The notes beneath the pieces are model-generated. The model was not told where the DNA came from and searched no databases. It saw only the letters and a program-made list of their open reading frames with translations. From an uncultured Eubacteriales bacterium (GTDB lineage Bacteria; Bacillota; Clostridia; Tissierellales; Peptoniphilaceae), in NCBI GenBank assembly GCA_902488815.1, contig CABTXP010000048.1, positions 1-8,558 of the forward strand: 8,558 nt of DNA, written 5' to 3'. The position numbers and the translations under genes were made by a program. Of this stretch, positions 1 to 5,872 are shown piece by piece; positions within the stretch are counted from its first letter, which is position 1; the number at the start of each line of letters is the position of its first letter.

Positions 1-293
1 AAATAAATCAAGATGCTGTCAGATTAATGAAAGATATATACAATATTGATATGGAGAAAACTCAACATTCAAAACTTATTTCTGACCTACCGGATATTGA
101 TATATCAATTACTATGGGATGTGATGTAGTTTGCCCGATTATAGAAAATCAATATACGGAGGACTGGCATTTAGAAGATCCCACAGGTCAAGATGATGAG
201 TTTTTTAGGAGAATTATATCTAAAATAGAAAAAAACATTAAGGATTTAAGCGTTAGAATTAAGAAAAATGAAATCAGTTTGAATGAAAAATAG
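1..293 (+). CDS. C-terminal part of a low-molecular-weight phosphatase-fold arsenate reductase (ArsC-like), 5' end outside window
   Basis: The reading frame is open from position 3, so the gene begins upstream of the window; the first ATG at 27 is internal. The visible 96 residues contain the pattern MGCDVVCP, then an EDWHLEDPTGQ stretch, then an amphipathic C-terminal helix. In thioredoxin-coupled arsenate reductases of the low-molecular-weight tyrosine phosphatase fold, this region carries the second and third redox cysteines (here the CDVVC pair) and the W-x-x-x-D-P motif. The usual role is reduction of arsenate to arsenite in the cytoplasm. The N-terminal CX5R phosphate loop, which would hold the nucleophilic cysteine, is not visible. 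Activity therefore cannot be confirmed, and a relative acting on another substrate is possible. No other ars gene is visible. The gene ends about 50 bases before a strong hairpin terminator. Confidence 0.75.
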   Translation, partial: INQDAVRLMKDIYNIDMEKTQHSKLISDLPDIDISITMGCDVVCPIIENQYTEDWHLEDPTGQDDEFFRRIISKIEKNIKDLSVRIKKNEISLNEK

Positions 294-303
294 AAGTTGA
301 TTT

Positions 304-325
304 GGGTCTGTAAAGGGTCTGTAAA
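304..325. repeat. Two adjacent copies of an 11-bp unit GGGTCTGTAAA
   Basis: GGGTCTGTAAA occurs at 304-314 and again, perfectly and without a gap, at 315-325. It lies 11 bases after the stop codon of the arsenate-reductase-like gene. Nothing in the window explains a tandem duplication here. It could be a slippage product or a trace of a transposable-element end. Confidence 0.8.
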
Positions 326-341
326 TAATTTTGTGCACATT

Positions 342-384
342 AAAAAGGTTCTATACACTTACTATATGTAGAGAACCTTTTTTA
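342..384. terminator. Two-way rho-independent terminator between the ArsC-like gene and the DUF488 gene
   Basis: AAAAAGGTTCT at 342-352 pairs perfectly with AGAACCTTTTT at 372-382. An inner four-base stem (354-357 with 367-370) continues it across one mismatch and closes a nine-base loop. A T run follows on the plus strand, and the A run at 342-346 gives a T run on the minus strand. It can therefore stop the plus-strand ArsC-like transcript and, from the other side, the minus-strand regulator-DUF488 transcript. Confidence 0.8.
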
Positions 385-578
385 ATTGATGTTTTATTGG
401 TTGAATACATGAGAGTTACACTTGCTAAATTTTGTGTGCATCTCGCTCGGACATTATACTCACAGATAATACTCAAATATTATTAAGCTTTAAGTGTTCA
501 TAAAAAAATGTCTTGTCATATAAAACACATTTGTTTTTCCATTTATATCTTCTATCTCAAACATATCAACTGCTTTTC
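385..578. other. Gene-free AT-rich stretch, possibly mobile-element debris
   Basis: No convincing gene is seen here. A segment at about 427-440 (AATTTTGTGTGCAT) resembles the segment just after the 11-bp repeat (AATTTTGTGCACAT, about 327-340). Such TTTTGTG-containing ends next to GGGTCTGTAAA are reminiscent of insertion-sequence termini. No transposase gene or matching opposite terminus is present, so this is only a suggestion. A 24-codon minus-strand frame at 490-564 is noted among the findings. Confidence 0.25.
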
Positions 579-950
579 TTACTTATCCATATGTTCTTCC
601 AACCAATCTTTTAAAACAACGGCATGATTATATTTCCCGCTTTTTGCAGCGTATAGCAAAGTAACATTATTATCGTTCAACTTCTCAATACACAATTCTT
701 TAAATTTCCGTGACGCTGGGTTTTCGGACAATTCCTGTCTATATCTCTTTTTAAACTCCTCATATTTCTCAGGAATATGGGAAAACCATTTTCGAAGTTC
801 ATTTGAAGGAGTAATCTCCTTAGCCCACAAATCAATTTCAGCATTTTCTTTTTTCATGCCTCGTGGCCACAGTTTGTCCACAAGAACACGAAAACCGTCT
901 GTTTCAGCCGGAGTCTCATAAATTCGCTTGCATTTTAATTCATTCATCAT
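579..950 (-). CDS. DUF488 family protein, YeaO type
   Basis: A 123-residue cytoplasmic protein matching the YeaO branch of DUF488 over its whole usual length. Visible family marks are RVLVDKLWPRG at residues 21-31, WAKEITPS at 42-49 followed by LRKWF at 52-56, and VTLLYAAK at 96-103 with NHAVVL at 108-113. The biochemical function of the family is not established. The start at 950 sits 7 bases after a GGAG site (958-961) inside the end of the upstream Crp/Fnr gene, and the two genes overlap by 11 bases. This indicates one transcript with coupled translation. The second codon is also ATG, so the start could be three bases later. Co-transcription with a redox or nitrosative-stress type regulator suggests a stress role, but that is inference. 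Confidence 0.85.
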   Translation of the reverse strand: MMNELKCKRIYETPAETDGFRVLVDKLWPRGMKKENAEIDLWAKEITPSNELRKWFSHIPEKYEEFKKRYRQELSENPASRKFKELCIEKLNDNNVTLLYAAKSGKYNHAVVLKDWLEEHMDK

Positions 951-1611
951 GTATTTTCTCCTTTAAGGTGAATTCATTTTTACGATAAGTAATTAGCCCA
1001 TCCTCCTGCATTTTGGAAAGTTCGTTGGACATAGCACTGCGATTTACAGCAAGATAGTCAGCTAACTGCTGACGGTTAAAAGGGATGGTGAAGTGTGAGC
1101 TTCCATGCTCCAGCGCCTGCTCGGATAAATAAGATATCAGTCTTTGCCGTAGAGATTTAGAAGCAGTGTGCATCATGCGATAAGACATATTCAAATTTTT
1201 TTTAGCGGAGATAGAAAGCATATTTTTAATTATACGGTTATGAAAAGTACACCCTTTCCGACAGGTAGTAAGCATATTTTGCATATTTAGAAAAAGTATC
1301 TCGGTTTCTTCGCAGGCTACAACATCACATATCAGTTCTTTTCCCGGAATAGCCGCGTAGTTTTCTGCAAAGACCTCTCCCTTTCTTACATGACCGAAAA
1401 TGATACTGCTTCCCCAATAGAGGTTAACTATTATATTGACGCTTCCGGATTCTACAAGTCCAATCTCGCTTACAGGCGATCCGGCTCGAAAGATAACTTC
1501 GTCTTTTTGGAATTTACGTTCACGTGGCATCAGACAGTGGAAAAGTTCCGGGATTTCCCTTTCTTGAATGCCGTGAAAAAGTTGTGTTTTTGAAAGAAAA
1601 AAAGTATTCAT
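940..1611 (-). CDS. Crp/Fnr-family transcriptional regulator, HcpR-like by context
   Basis: A 223-residue regulator. An N-terminal cyclic-nucleotide-binding-type beta barrel covers about residues 12-125, with the jelly-roll glycine turns ESGSV and RKGEVFAE. A long dimerisation helix follows at about 130-157, then a Crp-type winged helix-turn-helix at about 160-217. The probable recognition segment is RQQLADYLAVNRSAMSNEL at 180-198. It lacks the N-terminal four-cysteine cluster motif of E. coli FNR; the cysteines present (26, 95, 100, 117, 121) are scattered. I start it at 1611 because GGAG (1618-1621) lies six bases upstream; an ATG at 1623 overlaps that site and is unlikely to be used. It is divergent from a cupin-ferredoxin-hcp operon. 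In many anaerobes an HcpR regulator controls hcp and senses NO, so that role is likely but inferred. DUF488 overlaps its 3' end. Confidence 0.88.
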   Translation of the reverse strand: MNTFFLSKTQLFHGIQEREIPELFHCLMPRERKFQKDEVIFRAGSPVSEIGLVESGSVNIIVNLYWGSSIIFGHVRKGEVFAENYAAIPGKELICDVVACEETEILFLNMQNMLTTCRKGCTFHNRIIKNMLSISAKKNLNMSYRMMHTASKSLRQRLISYLSEQALEHGSSHFTIPFNRQQLADYLAVNRSAMSNELSKMQEDGLITYRKNEFTLKEKIHDE

Positions 1612-1626
1612 AATATTCTCCATTTA

Positions 1627-1640
1627 GTTGTTAAAACAAC
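1627..1640. promoter_or_regulatory. Perfect inverted repeat GTTGTT-AA-AACAAC, candidate autoregulatory operator
   Basis: The arms GTTGTT and AACAAC are perfect reverse complements around a two-base centre. The site lies just ahead of the Crp/Fnr start and about 9-22 bases after the predicted transcription start of that gene. This position suits a repressor roadblock. Crp/Fnr proteins usually bind half-sites of TTG...CAA form, but the spacing here (TTG-N6-CAA) is two bases shorter than the FNR consensus. Assigning it to this regulator is inference. Confidence 0.45.
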
Positions 1641-1655
1641 GTATTTATTGTTTTA

Positions 1656-1684
1656 ATTGTAGTATTATCAAAGAAGAAAATCAA
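1656..1684 (-). promoter_or_regulatory. Sigma-70-type promoter of the Crp/Fnr-DUF488 operon
   Basis: Read on the minus strand, TTGATT (1679-1684) is followed by exactly 17 bases and then TACAAT (1656-1661). Both hexamers are one to two changes from consensus. Transcription would start near 1649, leaving a leader of about 38 bases that contains the GTTGTT-AA-AACAAC palindrome. Confidence 0.6.
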
Positions 1685-1699
1685 GGAAAGTAAAATATT

Positions 1700-1738
1700 T
1701 ATGCATTGTTTCCGGTATGCAAATAAAGCGCATATAAT
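1700..1738 (+). promoter_or_regulatory. Probable promoter of the cupin-ferredoxin-hcp operon, weak -35, candidate activator site
   Basis: TATAAT at 1733-1738 is a perfect -10. At 17 bases upstream there is only TTCCGG (1710-1715), so a good -35 is missing, as in activator-dependent promoters. The -35 zone is flanked by two TATGCA copies (1700-1705 and 1716-1721). These also give an inverted pair TGCAT-N10-ATGCA (1702-1721). With a start near 1745, the self-complementary ATGCAT (1701-1706) is centred at about -41.5, where a class II Crp/Fnr activator would bind. It does not match the FNR consensus. The link is inference. Confidence 0.4.
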
Positions 1739-1751
1739 TTGGCGTTAATTT

Positions 1752-1867
1752 ATGAAGAATGAATGTACCGGATACGATAATGTGCAGAGTGTATTGAGGA
1801 TGTATGTGCCGTTTGTGAGGATGATATTGAGAAGATTAAAAAATCTGTTGCTGAAAAAGCTTTATGA
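1752..1867 (+). pseudogene. Small Cys-rich reading frame, apparently broken by a single-base frameshift
   Basis: From ATG at 1752, one frame reads MKNECTGYDN. After about 1780 the protein-like signal moves to another frame (1781-1867), reading CAECIEDVCAVCED and ending KKSVAEKAL at TGA 1865-1867. One missing base near 1779-1780 would join them into a roughly 38-residue acidic protein with cysteines spaced about C-x5-C-x2-C-x4-C-x2-C. The unshifted frame instead continues as a basic, leucine-rich tail to a TGA at 1884-1886, overlapping the cupin start codon as ATGA, and looks less like a real protein. There is no strong ribosome site before 1752. The cysteine pattern suggests a metal-binding mini-protein. 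I do not recognise a family. A sequencing error, a recent mutation or chance are all possible. Confidence 0.35.
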
Positions 1868-1882
1868 AAAGGAAGTGATGAG

Positions 1883-2536
1883 ATGAAAGAAAAAATAGGC
1901 GAAGTTTTTTCCATAGGAAAGGATAATCCGCTGGTTGAAGGGTGCACCGTATCAAAAGAAATTTATGGCGGGAAAAACTCCATCACATATTTTTCTCTGG
2001 CTGAGAATACTGATATCAGTGCGGAGATATATCCCTACCACAAACTAATAATTGTAGCAGAAGGAAACTTGGAGGTTTACGGGAATGGTGGATTTTTGCA
2101 AAAGTTGCAAGTAAGCGACAGCTTATTAACTTTGACAAATACCCCTATGGGAATGAGAACGGAAGAAGGTTGTGTATATACAGAAGTATCTGTGAGAAAG
2201 GATAGTATGATGAACGAAAAAATTAAAGCAGGAGAAGTTTTTAACTTAAAAGATCTTGTACCTTATGTAGAAGGAAAGATTGTAAACATGGACGTGGTCC
2301 ATAATGAAAAAATGAAGCTTGTCGTTATGGCATTTGATGAAGGCACGGGACTTTCGGAACACGCCGCTCCCGGCGAGGCAATCATATTCGCTTTAGACGG
2401 CTGCGCTGTGATTGGATATGAGGGAAAAGATCATTTAATCCGTTCAGGCGAAAATTTTCACTTTGCAAAAGGTGGTTTACACTCAGTAAAAGCTACAAAA
2501 AATTTCAAGATGGCGCTTCTTCTTACATTGGAATAA
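1883..2536 (+). CDS. Two-domain cupin protein of unknown function, first gene of the intact hcp operon
   Basis: A 217-residue protein made of two homologous halves. GEVFSIGKDNPLVEG at residues 6-20 is echoed by GEVFNLKDLVPYVEG at 117-131, and each is followed by a beta-rich cupin barrel. The second barrel keeps plausible metal ligands (H160, E165, H200, in EHAAPGEAI and KGGLHSV). The first has lost the equivalent histidine and has only H53 nearby, so it looks non-catalytic. No signal peptide or membrane segment is seen, so it is probably cytoplasmic. The start at 1883 is nine bases after AAAGGA (1868-1873). The ferredoxin ATG follows its stop by 21 bases. Its place with hcp and a divergent Crp/Fnr regulator suggests a nitrosative or redox-stress role. 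The substrate or bound metal cannot be told. Confidence 0.8.
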   Translation: MKEKIGEVFSIGKDNPLVEGCTVSKEIYGGKNSITYFSLAENTDISAEIYPYHKLIIVAEGNLEVYGNGGFLQKLQVSDSLLTLTNTPMGMRTEEGCVYTEVSVRKDSMMNEKIKAGEVFNLKDLVPYVEGKIVNMDVVHNEKMKLVVMAFDEGTGLSEHAAPGEAIIFALDGCAVIGYEGKDHLIRSGENFHFAKGGLHSVKATKNFKMALLLTLE

Positions 2537-2557
2537 TAGAAAGAGGAATTGATACTT

Positions 2558-2743
2558 ATGAAGTATAGAGTAAATGACGGGTGCATAGGATGTGGACTTT
2601 GCAAGGAAACATGTGAGGAAGTGTTTTCAATGACAGATGAAGGCGTGGCAAAGGCTGTTGAAGCAGAAGTACCTACGGAATTGGAAGGGGCAGCAGAGGA
2701 AGCGAAGGACGGCTGCCCTGTCGGTGCTATAGAAGAAGTATAA
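2558..2743 (+). CDS. Small ferredoxin with one [4Fe-4S] cluster
   Basis: A 61-residue ferredoxin. Cys9, Cys12 and Cys15 (CIGCGLC) and the distant Cys53 in DGCPVGAI form a single [4Fe-4S] site. Cys19 remains, but there is no second C-x2-C-x2-C set, so this is a monocluster type. The acidic body (many Glu, almost no Lys or Arg) is typical of an electron carrier. I use ATG at 2558, preceded by AGAGGA (2541-2546). A TTG at 2549 in the same frame is too close to that site. The hcp ribosome site overlaps its stop codon, so the two proteins should be made together. No Hcr-type reductase gene is present here, so this ferredoxin is the natural candidate electron donor to Hcp. That pairing is inferred from context. 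Confidence 0.92.
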   Translation: MKYRVNDGCIGCGLCKETCEEVFSMTDEGVAKAVEAEVPTELEGAAEEAKDGCPVGAIEEV

Positions 2744-2756
2744 GGAGGTATATACT

Positions 2757-4394
2757 ATGGCAGAAAACAAGATGTTTTGTTTCCAGTGTCAGGAAACAGC
2801 AGGATGTAAAGGATGTACGATCTCAGGTGTTTGCGGCAAGAAGCCGGAAGTTGCGGCAATGCAGGATCTTCTTATTTATGTGACAAAGGGATTATCGTCC
2901 GTAACAACTGCTCTTAGAAATGAAGGAAAGGAAGTCCCGAAGGAGATTAATCATCTCATAACGATGAATCTCTTTATAACAATAACGAATGCAAACTTTG
3001 ATCGTGAGGCTATTGTTACGGCAATTAAAAACACGTTAAAAGTTAAAGAAGAACAGATTAAGAGGATTGATAAAAAGGAAGGACTTACAGAAGCGGCTCT
3101 TTGGATTGGAGATGAAAAAGAATTTGACAAAAAGGCTTCAAATGTAGGCGTTCTATCGACTAAGGATGAAGATATTCGCAGTCTTCGTGAACTCATCACC
3201 TATGGGCTGAAAGGTCTTGCGGCATATTCCAAGCATGCCAATGCACTGATGCAGGATAATGTAAAAGTAGATGCGTTTATTCAGGAAGCCTTGGACAAGA
3301 TTCAGAATGACTCTCTCACGGTAGAAGATCTGGTGGCTCTGACCCTTGAAACAGGAAAGTTCGGGGTAGAGGGTATGGCACTTTTGGATAAGGCCAATAC
3401 AGAGGCTTATGGTAACCCTGAGATTACAAAAGTTGACATCGGTGTCAGAAATAATCCCGGGATTCTTGTCTCAGGTCACGATCTTCGTGATTTGGAAATG
3501 CTTTTGGAACAGACAAAAGATACAGGCGTTGATGTCTATACACACTCTGAGATGCTTCCTGCTCATTACTATCCGGCATTTAAAAAATATTCTAATTTTG
3601 TCGGCAATTATGGAAACGCATGGTGGAAACAAAAGGATGAATTTGAATCATTTAACGGTCCTATCCTTATGACAACCAACTGCATAGTGCCGCCAAAGGA
3701 TAGCTATAAAGACCGACTGTGGACGACGGGATCAGCGGGATATCCAGGATGCAGACATATAGCAGGAGAATATGGACAGGAAAAAGATTTTTCACCAATC
3801 ATCGAACAGGCGAAAAATTCAACTCCACCGACAGAAATTGAAACAGGAACCATCACCGGGGGATTTGCCCACGAACAGGTTTTTGCACTTGCAGAACCCA
3901 TTGTAAATGCAGTAAAATCCGGAAAGATACGTAAATTTGTCGTGATGGGAGGCTGCGACGGGAGACATAAAAGTCGTGACTATTACACGGAATTTGCAAA
4001 GGCACTTCCCAAGGATGTGGTTATACTTACAGCCGGATGCGCAAAATATAGGTATAATAAGTTAAATCTCGGCGATATAGATGGAATCCCAAGAGTTTTA
4101 GATGCAGGACAGTGCAACGACTCCTACTCATTGGCTTTGATTGCTCTTAAACTTAAAGAAATCTTTGACCTTGAGAATATCAATGATTTGCCGATAGCAT
4201 TTAACATCGCTTGGTACGAACAGAAAGCTGTCATCGTTCTGCTTGCGCTCTTATATTTGGGAGTAAAGAACATCCATCTCGGTCCGACCCTTCCGGCATT
4301 TTTGTCTCAAAATGTTGCCAATGTTTTGGTAGAAAACTTCGGTATATCCGGAACAACAACAGTAGATGAAGACTTGAAAATTCTGATTGGATAA
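2757..4394 (+). CDS. hcp: Hybrid-cluster protein (hydroxylamine/NO reductase), class I
   Basis: A 545-residue cytoplasmic Fe-S enzyme of normal class I length. N-terminal cysteines 8, 11, 20 and 26 (spacing x2, x8, x5) match the Desulfovibrio-type [4Fe-4S] site rather than the wider-spaced [2Fe-2S] type of E. coli. All seven hybrid-cluster ligands expected from the family are present: H241, E265, C309, C400 (the persulfide cysteine, in MGGCDGR), C428, C453 and E488. The enzyme should be intact. Hcp proteins reduce hydroxylamine in vitro, and NO reduction to N2O is the likely cellular role, along with a reported part in protein S-nitrosylation in E. coli. The start follows a near-perfect AAGGAGG (2742-2748) by eight bases. 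The gene ends the operon before a strong terminator. Gln codons are nearly all CAG (13 of 15), unlike the arcB side of the window. Confidence 0.97.
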   Translation: MAENKMFCFQCQETAGCKGCTISGVCGKKPEVAAMQDLLIYVTKGLSSVTTALRNEGKEVPKEINHLITMNLFITITNANFDREAIVTAIKNTLKVKEEQIKRIDKKEGLTEAALWIGDEKEFDKKASNVGVLSTKDEDIRSLRELITYGLKGLAAYSKHANALMQDNVKVDAFIQEALDKIQNDSLTVEDLVALTLETGKFGVEGMALLDKANTEAYGNPEITKVDIGVRNNPGILVSGHDLRDLEMLLEQTKDTGVDVYTHSEMLPAHYYPAFKKYSNFVGNYGNAWWKQKDEFESFNGPILMTTNCIVPPKDSYKDRLWTTGSAGYPGCRHIAGEYGQEKDFSPIIEQAKNSTPPTEIETGTITGGFAHEQVFALAEPIVNAVKSGKIRKFVVMGGCDGRHKSRDYYTEFAKALPKDVVILTAGCAKYRYNKLNLGDIDGIPRVLDAGQCNDSYSLALIALKLKEIFDLENINDLPIAFNIAWYEQKAVIVLLALLYLGVKNIHLGPTLPAFLSQNVANVLVENFGISGTTTVDEDLKILIG

Positions 4395-4410
4395 AAACAA
4401 TACGCAATTA

Positions 4411-4456
4411 AAATACCCGATACGCCTCTTATAAGGTGTAAATCGGGTATTTTTAT
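4411..4456. terminator. Strong terminator at the end of the hcp operon, partly two-way
   Basis: A long hairpin pairs AAATACCCGAT (4411-4421) with ATCGGGTATTT (4442-4452). The inner stem ACGCCT/AGGTGT (4422-4427 with 4434-4439, one G-T pair) sits across a two-base bulge and closes a six-base loop. TTTTATTTTA follows. In the reverse direction the A-rich 5' flank gives a weaker T run, so it may also end the convergent AraC-family transcript. Confidence 0.88.
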
Positions 4457-4485
4457 TTTAAATGTTTTATTGTTTTTATAGTCTA

Positions 4486-5727
4486 TTAATTATTTTCTTT
4501 TTGATATGTTTCTCTAAATTGTTGGGGGTTCATGGTGAGTATCTTTGTGAAGTTTCTGTTAAATGTCTTCGTTGTATTGTATCCTACCATAAGGGCTATT
4601 TCCATTATGGGAAATGTTGTTTCTACCAAGAGGTCACATGCTTTTCTTATTCTCACTTGATTTAAAAAGCTGTAGAAGTCCGATTCCAAATAGTATCTTA
4701 TGATGTCGTTTATCATGCGGGGATTGGTGTCAAATTTTTCCGCCACGGTGTTTATGTCTATGTCTTCCTGATAGTTTTCGTAGACGTAGTTTATTATTTT
4801 TGTGGACCTTTCGTCAAAACGAATGTCCAAAAGTTTTTCTTCTACTTTTGCGGCGCGCTTGTATGCTTTTGTGCCCATGTTGTAGTTTTCGTTAAACTTC
4901 CTCGTGAGAACTGCCGGGTCACTATAGTTTAAGTACCGGGCTATGTCTTTTAAGGTCATGTTTGTGTGGCGCAGCAGGTGATTGGCTTTGTACATTCTTA
5001 TTTCGTCTAAAAAGTCGTTCAATTTCAGTCCTGTTACCTCACATATGTATTTGGAGATATAACTTTCACTTTTTAAAAATACTTTCGACAATAGTTTCAG
5101 ATTTAAATCCTTTGAAGAATTTAAAAACATATAGAAAAATATGCTTTCAACGGGGAAGTCCTTGGCGTCATTTACATGATGACCTTCCAAGTATCTTAAA
5201 TATATTACTATCAATTCCGACAGCTTTGAGATCAGATAGATAGTTTGAAATCTTTTTGCAGGGGCAGCGGTATCCAAGTTAAGGCTTATGATGCCGACTT
5301 CTTCTCTAATGTCTTCAAAAATATTTAAAAATTTTTCGCAAACCTTCGGATCATAGACTGCTATGTTGTTGTGATAGAGGGAGTGTATTACTTCAGTATT
5401 GTCGCTGTTCACATTCATTTCATTTTTAAAGTATAGATTCATCATATTAAAATCAAATACCAAGAGATAGTATGTGAGCTGTTTTGTCACTTCAATAATC
5501 TCCGACACCTGCCATGGCAGCATTGAAATTATAGTATTGGGATGTAGCTCGTAAACGTTGTCCTCTATTTTTATCTTGCCTTCGCCTTCCAATATATAGA
5601 GGAACCTACTCTGCTTATGTAATAAGGGCTGAGTAGGTTGAGAATCACTTTGCACATCTAATATCAATACTTCGGAGCTTGTCTGAAGAGCCTGATGATT
5701 TTCCTGTATAGTGATCTTTTTGCTCAT
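4486..5727 (-). CDS. AraC-family regulator with cupin-like sensor and two HTH domains in tandem
   Basis: A 413-residue regulator, about 100 residues longer than the usual AraC type. Residues about 20-95 look like the AraC-type sugar-binding/cupin barrel (FLYILEGEGKIKIEDNVYEL). A helical linker follows to about 190. Residues about 194-291 form one AraC double-HTH unit (LNLKLLSKVFLKSESYISKY, then TLKDIARYLNYSDPAVLTRKFN). Residues about 306-408 form a second (IDINTVAEKFDTNPRMINDI, then PIMEIALMVGYNTTKTFNRNF and MNPQQFRE). The second has the better C-terminal signature (VGY...FNRNF...P..FR). I start at 5727 because GGAGG (5733-5737) lies five bases upstream; an in-frame ATG at 5739 overlaps that site. 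Divergent transcription from arcB and the transporter, with a 223-base shared region, makes it the likely regulator of those genes. Its ligand is unknown; arginine, ornithine or a related amino acid is a guess. Confidence 0.9.
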   Translation of the reverse strand: MSKKITIQENHQALQTSSEVLILDVQSDSQPTQPLLHKQSRFLYILEGEGKIKIEDNVYELHPNTIISMLPWQVSEIIEVTKQLTYYLLVFDFNMMNLYFKNEMNVNSDNTEVIHSLYHNNIAVYDPKVCEKFLNIFEDIREEVGIISLNLDTAAPAKRFQTIYLISKLSELIVIYLRYLEGHHVNDAKDFPVESIFFYMFLNSSKDLNLKLLSKVFLKSESYISKYICEVTGLKLNDFLDEIRMYKANHLLRHTNMTLKDIARYLNYSDPAVLTRKFNENYNMGTKAYKRAAKVEEKLLDIRFDERSTKIINYVYENYQEDIDINTVAEKFDTNPRMINDIIRYYLESDFYSFLNQVRIRKACDLLVETTFPIMEIALMVGYNTTKTFNRNFTKILTMNPQQFRETYQKENN

Positions 5728-5753
5728 AGTTGCCTCCATTATTTATATATATA

Positions 5754-5782
5754 AATATAACATGGAACGTGTATTTTTACAA
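5754..5782 (-). promoter_or_regulatory. Extended -10 promoter of the AraC-family gene
   Basis: On the minus strand, TTGTAA (5777-5782) is followed by 17 bases and then TATATT (5754-5759). TG-T directly before the -10 gives the extended -10 motif. The start would fall near 5747, about 20 bases before the ATG at 5727. Confidence 0.6.
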
Positions 5783-5805
5783 ATTTTAGGACGAAATAAT
5801 TGATA

Positions 5806-5854
5806 TTTTTGCAAAAAAATGAAATTTTCTTTTAAAAAAATAAGTTTTTTGCAA
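5806..5854. repeat. Direct repeat TTTTTGCAA, two copies 40 bp apart in the divergent control region
   Basis: TTTTTGCAA occurs at 5806-5814 and 5846-5854 on the plus strand. The repeat distance is 40 bp, close to four helical turns, so both copies face nearly the same side of the DNA. A/T tracts flank them and would bend the DNA. Their place between the two divergent promoters suits operators for the AraC-family protein, but the AT-rich background makes chance repeats possible. Confidence 0.4.
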
Positions 5855-5872
5855 TTTTTTTTAATAAATTTG

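Noticed and set aside
1390..1593. Plus-strand open frame of 67 codons opposite the Crp/Fnr gene
   Set aside because: Antisense shadow of the cyclic-nucleotide-binding domain, with no ribosome site or plausible protein.
1627..1640. Palindrome GTTGTT-AA-AACAAC considered as a terminator hairpin
   Set aside because: The stem would have only six weak pairs and a two-base loop, which cannot fold; an operator reading is better.
1750..1947. Minus-strand open frame of 65 codons across the cupin start
   Set aside because: Ser-rich low-complexity translation, no ribosome site, and it covers the cupin start and promoter-side leader.
3409..3672. Plus-strand open frame of 87 codons inside hcp in another frame
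   Set aside because: hcp is continuous with all cluster ligands in place; this frame is a by-product of its codon composition.
4462..4665. Plus-strand open frame of 67 codons after the hcp terminator
   Set aside because: It begins inside the terminator tail and runs antisense to the 3' end of the AraC-family gene; Cys- and Tyr-rich translation looks random.
4962..5243. Plus-strand open frame of 93 codons opposite the AraC-family gene
   Set aside because: It lies fully antisense to a gene with clear domain structure, has no ribosome site and its predicted protein matches no recognisable family.
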